35,800 nt of DNA, taken from positions 1 through 35,800 of the forward strand of contig JBMOEW010000032.1 in the NCBI GenBank assembly GCA_049314555.1, read 5' to 3'. This document shows, in pieces, positions 21,538 to 29,063 of the stretch (positions are counted from its first letter, which is position 1; every line of letters begins with the position of its first letter). This stretch comes from REEB509 sp049314555 (GTDB lineage Bacteria; Pseudomonadota; Alphaproteobacteria; Caulobacterales; Aquidulcibacteraceae). A program made the translations under genes and the position numbers. The notes beneath the pieces were generated by a model. It saw nothing but the letters and a program-made list of their open reading frames with translations. It searched no databases and was not told the origin of the DNA.

Positions 21538-24159
21538 TTAACGCAACAACCGATTGGCAACTTCCGCAAGATTGGCAGACACCGAAGGCCCGCGCGCCAG
21601 CCCCTCCAGCGCCGCCAAAGCGTGCGCCTGCCGGCCCGCATCAAACCGCCGCCAGCTTTCAAAAGCGTTGGCCAACCGCGCAGCAACCATCGGATTGGTT
21701 GCGTCAAGCGCACCCACAATTTCGGCCAAAAACCGATAGCCAGAGCCGTCCGCCGCATGAAACGCCCGCACATTGCGCACCGCAAAGGCGCTGGCCAGGG
21801 CCCGCACCCGGTTCGGGTTCTTCAGCGTGAAATCGGGATGCGACCGCAAGGCCATCGCCCTCTTGCCCCCGTCGCGCGGGGCGCTCGCCTGCACCGAAAA
21901 CCATTTGTCGATCACCAGAGGCTGATCGCGCCATTCACTGTAAAACGCCTCAAGCGCTGCATCGAATGCGGCCTCGCCGCCTTCCACGGCACTTAATGCC
22001 TCAAGCGCTGCCATGGTTTCGGTCATCGAGCCGGCCTGCGCGAAGGCAGCCTCGATCGCGCCAAGTCCGCGGGCTGGCACAGCGGCCAAAAGGTCCAGCG
22101 CAGCAGCCTTAAGAGCCCTTTGCCCCGCTTGGCCGGCGTCTGGCGAAAACGGCGCAGGCAAAGGGGCAGTGGCGATCGAGAGCAAATCATCCGCGACGCG
22201 CTCACCAATCAACGCCCGCAAAGCCTCCCGCGAGGCAAACAGGGCCTCCGGGTCTGGCGTTGCAGCCGTTTGCACCAGCTCCGGCATATCAGGCAGCCGC
22301 AGGGCCAAGGCCGCAAACGCGGGGTCCTTTTGTGCGCGTTGCAGCTCTTTGCCAATCGCATCGGCAAATGCGTCCGCCGCGGCACGACGCCCAGCTGACC
22401 GCGCGCCGTCTTCCAAGATCAACGCCCGTGCCATCGTTTGGCCAGCTTCCCACCGCGTAAAAGCGTCCGGTTCGTGCGCCATCTGCGCCAAGCGTTGGTC
22501 TTCGCCAAGCCCGTCGCGCAAAATCACCGGGGCCGAAAACCCCCGCAAGAGGGCAGGGATCGGGGCCCGCGCCACGCCCTCAAACAGAAAGGTCGCGCTG
22601 TCTTCGGTCAGGGCGATCTTGTGATCTTCCCGCGCAACCAGATCACCTGCCACTCGCACCGCGAGCCGCGCCCCATCGGCGTCGATGAAGCCGACCGAAA
22701 GCGGGATTGTCAAAGCTTGCTTGGACGGCTGGCCTGGCGTTGGCGCGGTGGCCTGCGTGACCGTCAACGCATAGGTCCGCGCAACCCCGTCATACTGGCC
22801 GCTGGCGGTCACGACCGGCGTGCCAGCCTGGCCATACCACCGCGCAAAATGGCTAAGGTCTTGGCCGCTTGCCTCCGCAAAGCAGGCCAAGAAATGCTCA
22901 ATCGTGCAAGCCTGTCCATCGTGGCGTGTAAAGTAGAGCTGCATGCCGTGATCGAAGGCCTCGTCCCCGATCAAGATCTTCAACATCCGAATGACTTCAG
23001 CGCCCTTTTCATAGACCGTCGCGGTATAAAAGTTGTCGATCTTTTGATAGCTGGTCGGACGCACGGGGTGGGCAAGCGGCCCGGCGTCTTCGCCGAACTG
23101 GCGCGCCCGCAGCCGTTTGACGTCACGGATGCGTTGCACGGGGCGCGAGCGTTGATCGGCAGAAAACTCCTGGTCGCGAAAGACTGTGAGCCCTTCCTTC
23201 AACGACAGCTGAAACCAGTCCCGACAGGTGATCCGATTGCCGGTCCAATTGTGGAAATACTCGTGTCCCACAATGCTCTCGATGGCTTCGAAGTCAAAGT
23301 CCGTGGCTGAGCGCGCATCCGCCAGCACATACGCCGAATTAAAGACATTAAGGCCCTTGTTCTCCATGGCCCCAAAGTTGAAGTCCCGCACCGCAACGAT
23401 GTTGAACACGTCCAAATCGTATTCGCGCTGAAACACAACCTCATCCCACCGCATGGACCGCTTCAAGGCGTCCATCGCATAGGCAGCCCGCGCCCCGTCC
23501 CCCGGATCGACGTAGATCCCAAGCGTCACAACGCGCCCGGACTGGGTGGTGAAAGTGTCCGGGTAATGATCAAACGCCCCCGCCACGAGCGCAAACAAGT
23601 ACGACGGCTTGGGATGTGGATCACGCCAAACCGCGTAATGGCGCCCATTCGCCGCCTCACCGCGCTCAATCGGATCGCCATTCGACAAAAGCGTTGGAAA
23701 CGAAGCCTGATCCGCTTCCATGCGCACACTGTAGCGGGCCAGATTGTCCGGCCGATCGAGAAAATAGGTGATCTTGCGAAAGCCCTGCGCTTCGCACTGC
23801 GTACAAAAGCGCCCCCCAGACATATACAGCCCTTCAAGATGGGTGTTGCCCGCTGGATTTATGGTGGTCTCGATCTCCAGGGCGAAATTGTCCGGCACGG
23901 CGTGGATAATCAGCCGGTCCGGCTCCGCAAGGTAACCATCGGCAGGAACGTCCTGGCCGTCGACCGCCAGGCGCACCAGCTCCAGACGCTCCCCATCCAG
24001 CACCAATGGCGCACCCGCAGCGCCTTGTCGCCGCACAAGCGAGCGCGCCTTCACACCCGTCGCATCGGGATGCAGATCAAAATCGAGCGTGATCTGGTCG
24101 ATCGCGAAATCAGCGGGGCGGTAGTCCGCAAGACGCACAGCTACAGCATCATCACGCAT
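21538..24159 (-). CDS. pepN: Aminopeptidase N (M1 family)
   Basis: An 873-residue zinc aminopeptidase that releases N-terminal residues from peptides in the cytoplasm. The substrate-binding motif GAMEN is followed by the zinc site HEYFHNWTGN, with ligands H299, H303 and E322 (LKEGLTVFRD) and catalytic E300. The family-specific NWTGNR and the beta-rich N-terminal domain are typical of the E. coli PepN branch, and length fits. No signal peptide is seen. It is encoded upstream of the EAL-receiver genes on the same strand, 78 bases away, with a separate candidate promoter element in between. Confidence 0.96.
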   Translation of the reverse strand: MRDDAVAVRLADYRPADFAIDQITLDFDLHPDATGVKARSLVRRQGAAGAPLVLDGERLELVRLAVDGQDVPADGYLAEPDRLIIHAVPDNFALEIETTINPAGNTHLEGLYMSGGRFCTQCEAQGFRKITYFLDRPDNLARYSVRMEADQASFPTLLSNGDPIERGEAANGRHYAVWRDPHPKPSYLFALVAGAFDHYPDTFTTQSGRVVTLGIYVDPGDGARAAYAMDALKRSMRWDEVVFQREYDLDVFNIVAVRDFNFGAMENKGLNVFNSAYVLADARSATDFDFEAIESIVGHEYFHNWTGNRITCRDWFQLSLKEGLTVFRDQEFSADQRSRPVQRIRDVKRLRARQFGEDAGPLAHPVRPTSYQKIDNFYTATVYEKGAEVIRMLKILIGDEAFDHGMQLYFTRHDGQACTIEHFLACFAEASGQDLSHFARWYGQAGTPVVTASGQYDGVARTYALTVTQATAPTPGQPSKQALTIPLSVGFIDADGARLAVRVAGDLVAREDHKIALTEDSATFLFEGVARAPIPALLRGFSAPVILRDGLGEDQRLAQMAHEPDAFTRWEAGQTMARALILEDGARSAGRRAAADAFADAIGKELQRAQKDPAFAALALRLPDMPELVQTAATPDPEALFASREALRALIGERVADDLLSIATAPLPAPFSPDAGQAGQRALKAAALDLLAAVPARGLGAIEAAFAQAGSMTETMAALEALSAVEGGEAAFDAALEAFYSEWRDQPLVIDKWFSVQASAPRDGGKRAMALRSHPDFTLKNPNRVRALASAFAVRNVRAFHAADGSGYRFLAEIVGALDATNPMVAARLANAFESWRRFDAGRQAHALAALEGLARGPSVSANLAEVANRLLR

Positions 24160-24235
24160 GGTGGCGGCCTTTCAAAAGCAGGTCCGCCATCTCATGCGTT
24201 GCGTGCGCCCGGAAATCAACGTGGTGCGCGGCCAA

Positions 24236-24823
24236 TTATCGAAGGGCGGGTGACACCTGGTCGTCTTGCTTGGGCGCGCGATGCGCCTTGGTGCCGTCGT
24301 CATAGACAGCGCCCAAAATGTCATCGGCTTGTTTCGCCAGCGCTTTCAGGTCTGGCGATGCCTCATTGCCAAGGTCGTTCACTGCACGGCTGACTTCAGC
24401 AGTTAGCCGCAACAACCGCAGCGCGTTAGCGATCACGCGGGCCTGATGCTCGATCCGCTCAGGGTCGCGCTCATATTCTGCCGCAGGAACCCGCCAACCG
24501 CCCCAATCCAGGGCATCGGTCAAAACCACCGGATAGGTGCCCGGGTGCATCCCGCGGCCTCCGGCGGTTGCCAACGTCCAACGGTTGCGCGCCCGCATGA
24601 TGCGCCAATGCTCGTTGTCGAGCGAGGTGGAGGGCTTCTGCGCCTTTGGCTCGCCCTGCAGCTCGTGGGCCTGGAACTCGCGGCCAAGACCCACATCGTA
24701 AAGAATCTTAAGAGGCTCTTCGACGCCTTTGACCCATTGCGGCAAAAGATGCTCAATTTGGGCCCATGTCCCCACGGGCTTTACGAACACGCGCTCGCCT
24801 TTTTGGAAAACGGCCTTGGCCAT
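24236..24823 (-). CDS. Conserved-looking protein of unknown function
   Basis: A 195-residue soluble protein with no signal peptide or membrane helix. I do not recognise the family. The first part begins FQKGERVFVKPVGTWAQIEHL, which looks like a small beta-barrel start. The middle holds a tryptophan-rich stretch (NEHWRIMRARNRW, then ALDWGGWRVP). The second half is predicted mainly helical (HQARVIANALRLLRLTAEVSRAVNDLG) and the tail is polar. Codon use and GC content match the neighbours and the start is well defined: ATG at 24823 with AGAGG upstream. It lies between pepN and the DUF1579-like gene on the same strand with gaps of 76 and 84 bases, so it may be co-transcribed. Confidence 0.72.
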   Translation of the reverse strand: MAKAVFQKGERVFVKPVGTWAQIEHLLPQWVKGVEEPLKILYDVGLGREFQAHELQGEPKAQKPSTSLDNEHWRIMRARNRWTLATAGGRGMHPGTYPVVLTDALDWGGWRVPAAEYERDPERIEHQARVIANALRLLRLTAEVSRAVNDLGNEASPDLKALAKQADDILGAVYDDGTKAHRAPKQDDQVSPALR

Positions 24824-24907
24824 TGTGGCGTTCCTCTTTGCCTTACTGCTGGGGTGAAGCCATAGCGCAAAGGGGTTGAGGAGCCGTGAAGGCGGCGATC
24901 GCAGGCG

Positions 24908-25489
24908 TCACACCCGCGTCCAATGCATGATCCAATTTTGCGCCCAAGTGGCCCCGCCATCCGTCGAACTCGCCTGACGCCAGCGACAACTGGTGGGCGT
25001 GATCTGGTCCCAAACACCAATCGACCGCGCGGGCACCCCATCAACCTCATAGTTAGACCAAAACAACCCAACACCGCCTTCAAAGCTGCCACTCTGGCCG
25101 GGGGTGGTAAGCGCCCCGCTTTTGGCGTTGACCCAAAAGTCAGACCAACGTGCCTGTCCCACATCAAGCAGGCGCAGCCCCATGCCCGAAAAGTCCCTCG
25201 CAGGGATCCTCAGTTCCTCAACGCTGCCAACGCCTCTAAGGATTTCATGGACGGTGGCTTCGCCGGGGTATTCAAGCCACGCCCCCTCCACCAGTGATCG
25301 ATTGTGAATGCGCCATTCCCCGGTCAGGAAGGCAAAATCGCCGGGCCGGCCTGGGGTCGGCGTTTGCGGCAGGGGCGGGATCGGGTCAAACGTCATGGCA
25401 GACACACTCTGGCAAGCGGGAATGGAAAGGGCGGCTGTAAGGGCGCCGGCCACGAGCACTTGGCGTCGTGTGGCGGCGGTAATACCCAT
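24908..25489 (-). CDS. Exported DUF1579-like protein
   Basis: A 193-residue protein. The N-terminal MGITAATRRQVLVAGALTAA followed by LSIPACQSVSA reads as a twin-arginine type signal with a possible but non-standard lipobox (IPAC). The mature part starts FLTGEWRIHNRSL and continues with alternating strands (WLEYPGEATVHEIL, GMGLRLLDVGQARWSDFWV) to CRWRQASSTDGGATW. This is the pattern of DUF1579/calycin-like small beta-barrel proteins; no biochemical role is assigned. ATG 25489 is chosen for the signal sequence; ATG 25561 would add 24 polar residues before it. It is divergent from the WYL regulator, with an inverted repeat in the shared control region, and is likely the regulated gene. Confidence 0.72.
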   Translation of the reverse strand: MGITAATRRQVLVAGALTAALSIPACQSVSAMTFDPIPPLPQTPTPGRPGDFAFLTGEWRIHNRSLVEGAWLEYPGEATVHEILRGVGSVEELRIPARDFSGMGLRLLDVGQARWSDFWVNAKSGALTTPGQSGSFEGGVGLFWSNYEVDGVPARSIGVWDQITPTSCRWRQASSTDGGATWAQNWIMHWTRV

Positions 25490-25583
25490 GAAAGGGCTGC
25501 TCTCGGCGTTCGACCGCCAGGTGTTGGCAAAGTCTTCGCGGTTGATGTGGTGATTGCTCATGCAGGAGGGTATAAACGCTGAA

Positions 25584-25604
25584 CCCTGACAGGGCATGTC
25601 AGGG
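25584..25604. promoter_or_regulatory. Perfect inverted repeat, probable operator of the WYL regulator
   Basis: CCCTGACA-GGGCA-TGTCAGGG is an 8+8 perfect inverted repeat with a five-base spacer, in the space between the divergent DUF1579-like gene and the WYL regulator. It lies 24 bases before the regulator ATG. The arrangement is that expected of an autoregulated divergent promoter. Confidence 0.65.
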
Positions 25605-25627
25605 ATAAACGAAAAGGTGTTTTGGCG

Positions 25628-26620
25628 ATGCGCGCGAGCCGGCTGCTGTCGATGCTGATCCTCCTGCAGATGCGCGGCAGCGTTTCAGCCACCAGCTTGG
25701 CGCAGCAGTTTGAAGTCTCAGTCCGCACGATTTACCGCGACGTGGATGCCCTGAGCGCCGCCGGCGTGCCAATCTATGCCGAAGTGGGTCGCCATGGCGG
25801 CATCCGCCTGCATCCGGGTTACCGGACCCGCGTGACTGGCCTGACACTGGCAGAGGCCGCCGCCCTGCCGGTCGCGCATCTGGCTGGTGCAGCAAAGGAT
25901 CTGGGCATGGCCAGCGAAGCGCTGGCTGCACAGTTGAAGGTGTTGGCAAGCCTGCCCCCGGACGCTGGAGCAACCGCGCAAGCCATCACCGATCGATTCC
26001 ACTGCGATCCCTCGCCCTGGTACCAACAGTCCGAAGAGCTGGCCTGCCTGCCGGCCCTTGCCGCAGCGGTCTGGCGCGGCAAACGGCTGGACATCAGCTA
26101 CACCAGCTGGCGCGGGCAGGTGCGCCGGCGCCTTGATCCCGTTGGTTTGGTGCAAAAAGGCGGGCTTTGGTACCTGGTGGCCATCTGGCGCGGCAAACCA
26201 TTGACCTACCGGGCCGCGAGCATCGAAAGCCTGCACGTCTTGGATCAAGCCGCGCGCCGCCCCCCTGGCTTTGACCTCGCCACCTACTGGACTGGCTGGT
26301 GTTCAACCTTTGAACGCAAGCTGATGGGCCAGATGGCACGGGTGAGGATATCGCCGGAGGGCCTGGAAATCCTGCGTGCGGTCGTTCCGATGATGGCAAC
26401 CCACGCCCAGCGCACCCGCAGTCCACCGGATGCCCAAGGCTGGTTCGAGGCTGAATTGCCTTTCGAAACAGAAGCATATTCGGCCCGCCAGATCCTCCGC
26501 CTGGGGGCGCAAGTCGAGGTCTTAGCCCCAGAAGACCTGCGCCGCGCGGTGGCGCAGGAGGCACAGGCGGTGCTCGCCCAGTATACGCCAAGCGACCCCA
26601 AAGCTCGTCCGAAGCGTTAA
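25628..26620 (+). CDS. HTH-WYL (YafY/DeoR-type) transcription regulator
   Basis: A 330-residue regulator. An N-terminal helix-turn-helix (about residues 5-55; SATSLAQQFEVSVRTIYRDV) with R-T-I-Y-R-D as recognition helix start is typical of the YafY family. A short wing (GVPIYAEVGRHGGIRL) follows. The WYL domain (about 130-225) has YTSWRGQVRRRLDPVGLVQK and LWYLVAIWRG, the W-Y-L signature. A C-terminal domain (about 235-320) follows. WYL domains are ligand- or nucleic-acid-responsive control domains. ATG 25628 with AAAAGG upstream is preferred to TTG 25622. It probably binds the inverted repeat just upstream and controls itself and the divergent gene. Confidence 0.9.
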   Translation: MRASRLLSMLILLQMRGSVSATSLAQQFEVSVRTIYRDVDALSAAGVPIYAEVGRHGGIRLHPGYRTRVTGLTLAEAAALPVAHLAGAAKDLGMASEALAAQLKVLASLPPDAGATAQAITDRFHCDPSPWYQQSEELACLPALAAAVWRGKRLDISYTSWRGQVRRRLDPVGLVQKGGLWYLVAIWRGKPLTYRAASIESLHVLDQAARRPPGFDLATYWTGWCSTFERKLMGQMARVRISPEGLEILRAVVPMMATHAQRTRSPPDAQGWFEAELPFETEAYSARQILRLGAQVEVLAPEDLRRAVAQEAQAVLAQYTPSDPKARPKR

Positions 26621-26711
26621 GCCGCGCGCCTTCCTTGCCCTAACGACAGGCTTTGCAATGCCGCGCCGCGCGCTATGGTCATCCAAACACGGCCAGACGG
26701 TAGGACAGGCG

Positions 26712-27827
26712 ATGAACTTTGATTTTTCTGACGATCAAAAGCTGTTGAAGGATCAAGCCTTCAAATTCTTGTCTGAACACAGCGCGCCCAAAGCCGTGCG
26801 AGCGGTGCTGGATGACGCTAACGTCGGCATGGACGCCGGCCTGTGGGCCAAGATCGCAGAAATGGGCTGGCTGGGTGCGGCCATTCCAGAAGAATATGGC
26901 GGCCTGGGGCTTGGGCATTTGGAGCTGTGCGTGCTGGCAGAGGAACTCGGCCGCAGCCTTGCCCCAACGCCAATGGCCTCCAGCATTTACTTTTTCGCCG
27001 AAGGACTGCTGCTTGCGGGATCTGCGGAGCAAAAGGCGAAGATCCTGCCGAAAATCGCGGACGGCAGCGCTATTGGCTGCCTCGCCGTCTCAGAAGGCCC
27101 AGGCACCCCGTCCGCGGCCGGCACGGCTGCCCATTTTGACGGCCAATCCCTCACCGGCGTGAAAATTCCCGTGGCCGATGGCACAGATGCCACCCACGCC
27201 TTGGTCCTGGCAAAGGAGGGGGCAGGCACCTCCCTCGTTCTGGTGGACCTAAACGGCCCCGGCGTGACCCGTGAAGCCATCAAGACCCTGGACCCCTCCC
27301 GCGGACACGCCAAGCTCGCCTTTGCCAAGGCCCCGGCCGAACGCGTCGGCTCAATAGGCGATGGCTGGGCGCTTACCGAAAACATCCTGGACCGCGCCGC
27401 CGTGTTGCTGGCCTTTGAACAGGTCGGCGGGGCGCAAGCCTGCCTGGATATGGCAGTGGACTATGCCAAGAACCGCTACGCCTTTTCGCGCCAAATCGCG
27501 TCGTTCCAGGCGATCAAGCACAAGCTGGCAGACATGTACGTGGCCATCGAGGTCGCCCGATCGAACGCCTACTACGGTGCCTGGGCCCTCAGCACAGACG
27601 CGCCGGAATTGCCGTTTGCGGCCGCAGCGGCGCGGGTTGCGGCCACGCAAGCCTACCACCTCGCGTCCAAGGAAAACATCCAAACCCATGGCGGCATGGG
27701 CTTCACCTGGGATGTGGACTGCCATTTGTACTATCGCCGCGCAAAACTCCTGGCGGTCCAGGCGGGCAGCCCAGCGGTGTGGAAAGAAAAGCTGGTGAGC
27801 CGGCTTGAGAAGCGCAACGCCGCTTAA
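26712..27827 (+). CDS. Acyl-CoA dehydrogenase family protein
   Basis: A 371-residue FAD enzyme that introduces an alpha,beta double bond into an acyl-CoA and passes electrons to ETF. The helical N-terminal domain (about 1-115) contains WLGAAIPEEYGGLGLGHLEL. The middle beta domain (about 118-210) follows, and the C-terminal helical domain has NRYAFSRQIASFQAIKHKLADM and the FAD/active-site stretch IQTHGGMGFTWDVDCHLYYRR. That end motif is typical of the ACAD branch found in steroid and branched-chain catabolism clusters; the substrate cannot be named. ATG 26712 starts the conserved FDFSDDQKLL segment; the open frame extends 18 codons upstream. It is not in an obvious catabolic operon. Confidence 0.92.
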   Translation: MNFDFSDDQKLLKDQAFKFLSEHSAPKAVRAVLDDANVGMDAGLWAKIAEMGWLGAAIPEEYGGLGLGHLELCVLAEELGRSLAPTPMASSIYFFAEGLLLAGSAEQKAKILPKIADGSAIGCLAVSEGPGTPSAAGTAAHFDGQSLTGVKIPVADGTDATHALVLAKEGAGTSLVLVDLNGPGVTREAIKTLDPSRGHAKLAFAKAPAERVGSIGDGWALTENILDRAAVLLAFEQVGGAQACLDMAVDYAKNRYAFSRQIASFQAIKHKLADMYVAIEVARSNAYYGAWALSTDAPELPFAAAAARVAATQAYHLASKENIQTHGGMGFTWDVDCHLYYRRAKLLAVQAGSPAVWKEKLVSRLEKRNAA

Positions 27828-27872
27828 CTGCACCAGCCGCTAAGTTCTCAAAACGCACCAAGCTCTCGTTCA

Positions 27873-27900
27873 AGGGCGTCCCTCAAAGGGGCCATGCCCT
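27873..27900. terminator. Candidate bidirectional hairpin between convergent genes
   Basis: AGGGC-GT-CCCT-CAA-AGGG-GCCAT-GCCCT forms a nested hairpin of two short stems between the acyl-CoA dehydrogenase stop and the GH5 stop. No T-run follows on either strand, so termination strength is uncertain. Confidence 0.35.
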
Positions 27901-28934
27901 CAATGCAGCCCCAGCGCCTCGCGCGCCCCCGGCACCCATTGTCGACGCTCGCGATCGTAAATGTTAAACGCGACGCCAAAGTCCCACACACACCAGCCGA
28001 TGCCCAGCCGCTCGTTGGCGGTGCGCATGGTGGCCAGCCACTGCTGGCGCTGCGCAAGGGGCACGGTGTTGATCACGCCAAACTCCCCAAGCTGCATCGC
28101 AATCCCGTGGCGGCGCGCGTAGGCCGCGGCCTGAGCAGCATCCCGCTCAAGCTCGGCGACATCGGCTCGCGTGCCCCATACCCGGTTCCACCGCGGCGCC
28201 TGCGCCCCAAGCCATTCGGCATTTTGATGGGTGAACTCGTAAGGCCCGTAATGGTGATAGGTCATCGCCACATAGGGATCGTCAGGCGGTGTATAGCCCT
28301 CGAGCCCCCCCAGCGTGTTCCACTGAATGCCGCCCAAAATCACCATCCGGTTCGGGTTAGTCCGGCGGATCACAGAAAGCGCAGCCGCATGCAGCTCCAT
28401 CAGGCGCGCGTTCGTCCATTGCTCGCCGTAAGGCTCGTTCAACAACTCAAACATCAAACGCCCATCATAGCCCGAGAAGCGCTGGGCAATCTGGTCCCAT
28501 ATCGCCACAAACTTGGCGCTCTCGCGCGGGTCGTTGGGGCGTGAAATCAGCGGCTCGTAATGGTGCACATCGAGTTGCACCATGAGCCCTTCGCCCATCG
28601 CCTGATCCACCACCTGCGCCACCCGGTCCATAAAGCGCTGGTCGATCCGATAGGGCGGTATTTGCGAAGCGTGCGGATCCCAACGCACCGGCAGCCGCAC
28701 CCCGTCAAAGCCGGCAGCCTGGATGATCGCCAAGTCTTCCTGGCGAATGGTGTAGCCCCAGCTCCCCTCAACTTCCGCCTCCAGCGCGTTGCCAAGGTTA
28801 ACGCACGATTGCATGGGGAAGGGGGGGATCGCGGCCTCAATCTGGCTGCGCCCCTGGGCCTGCGCCCCTTCAGGCGCTTCACACCCCGTCGTCACCAGCG
28901 CCCCAATCAGCGCCAAAACCCCAAGAATGCGCAT
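27900..28934 (-). CDS. Glycoside hydrolase family 5 (cellulase-like) lipoprotein
   Basis: A 344-residue protein with a lipoprotein signal (MRILGVLALIGALVTTGC, lipobox cysteine C18). The TIM-barrel GH5 motifs follow in order: GFDGVRLPVRWDPH, MVQLDVHHYE, acid/base E167 in FELLNEPYG, and nucleophile E284 in MQLGEFG. It should cleave a beta-linked glucan or related polysaccharide at the cell surface or in the periplasm. The exact substrate is not readable from sequence. ATG 28934 is chosen because the signal peptide starts there; the open frame extends 33 codons upstream. It is divergent from pccA with 129 bases between. Confidence 0.9.
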   Translation of the reverse strand: MRILGVLALIGALVTTGCEAPEGAQAQGRSQIEAAIPPFPMQSCVNLGNALEAEVEGSWGYTIRQEDLAIIQAAGFDGVRLPVRWDPHASQIPPYRIDQRFMDRVAQVVDQAMGEGLMVQLDVHHYEPLISRPNDPRESAKFVAIWDQIAQRFSGYDGRLMFELLNEPYGEQWTNARLMELHAAALSVIRRTNPNRMVILGGIQWNTLGGLEGYTPPDDPYVAMTYHHYGPYEFTHQNAEWLGAQAPRWNRVWGTRADVAELERDAAQAAAYARRHGIAMQLGEFGVINTVPLAQRQQWLATMRTANERLGIGWCVWDFGVAFNIYDRERRQWVPGAREALGLH

Positions 28935-29029
28935 GTTCAAAGCTCTCCAGCACACCCAAAGACGCAAAAATTTGCGCCCACCCCGCGACACAGCTATGGC
29001 AAGTCGGTGTACGCAACACTGACAATACT

Positions 29030-29040
29030 GCAAGACTTGC
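29030..29040. promoter_or_regulatory. Small inverted repeat before pccA
   Basis: GCAAG-A-CTTGC is a perfect 5+5 inverted repeat with a single central base, 24 bases before the pccA ATG in the divergent GH5/pccA control region. It may be an operator; the length is short enough to arise by chance. Confidence 0.25.
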
Positions 29041-29063
29041 GGTTTTGGTGCCGGAGATAACTG

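Noticed and set aside
22438..23310. 290-codon plus-strand frame opposite pepN
   Set aside because: It overlaps the zinc-site region of aminopeptidase N on the other strand; the translation has no family features.
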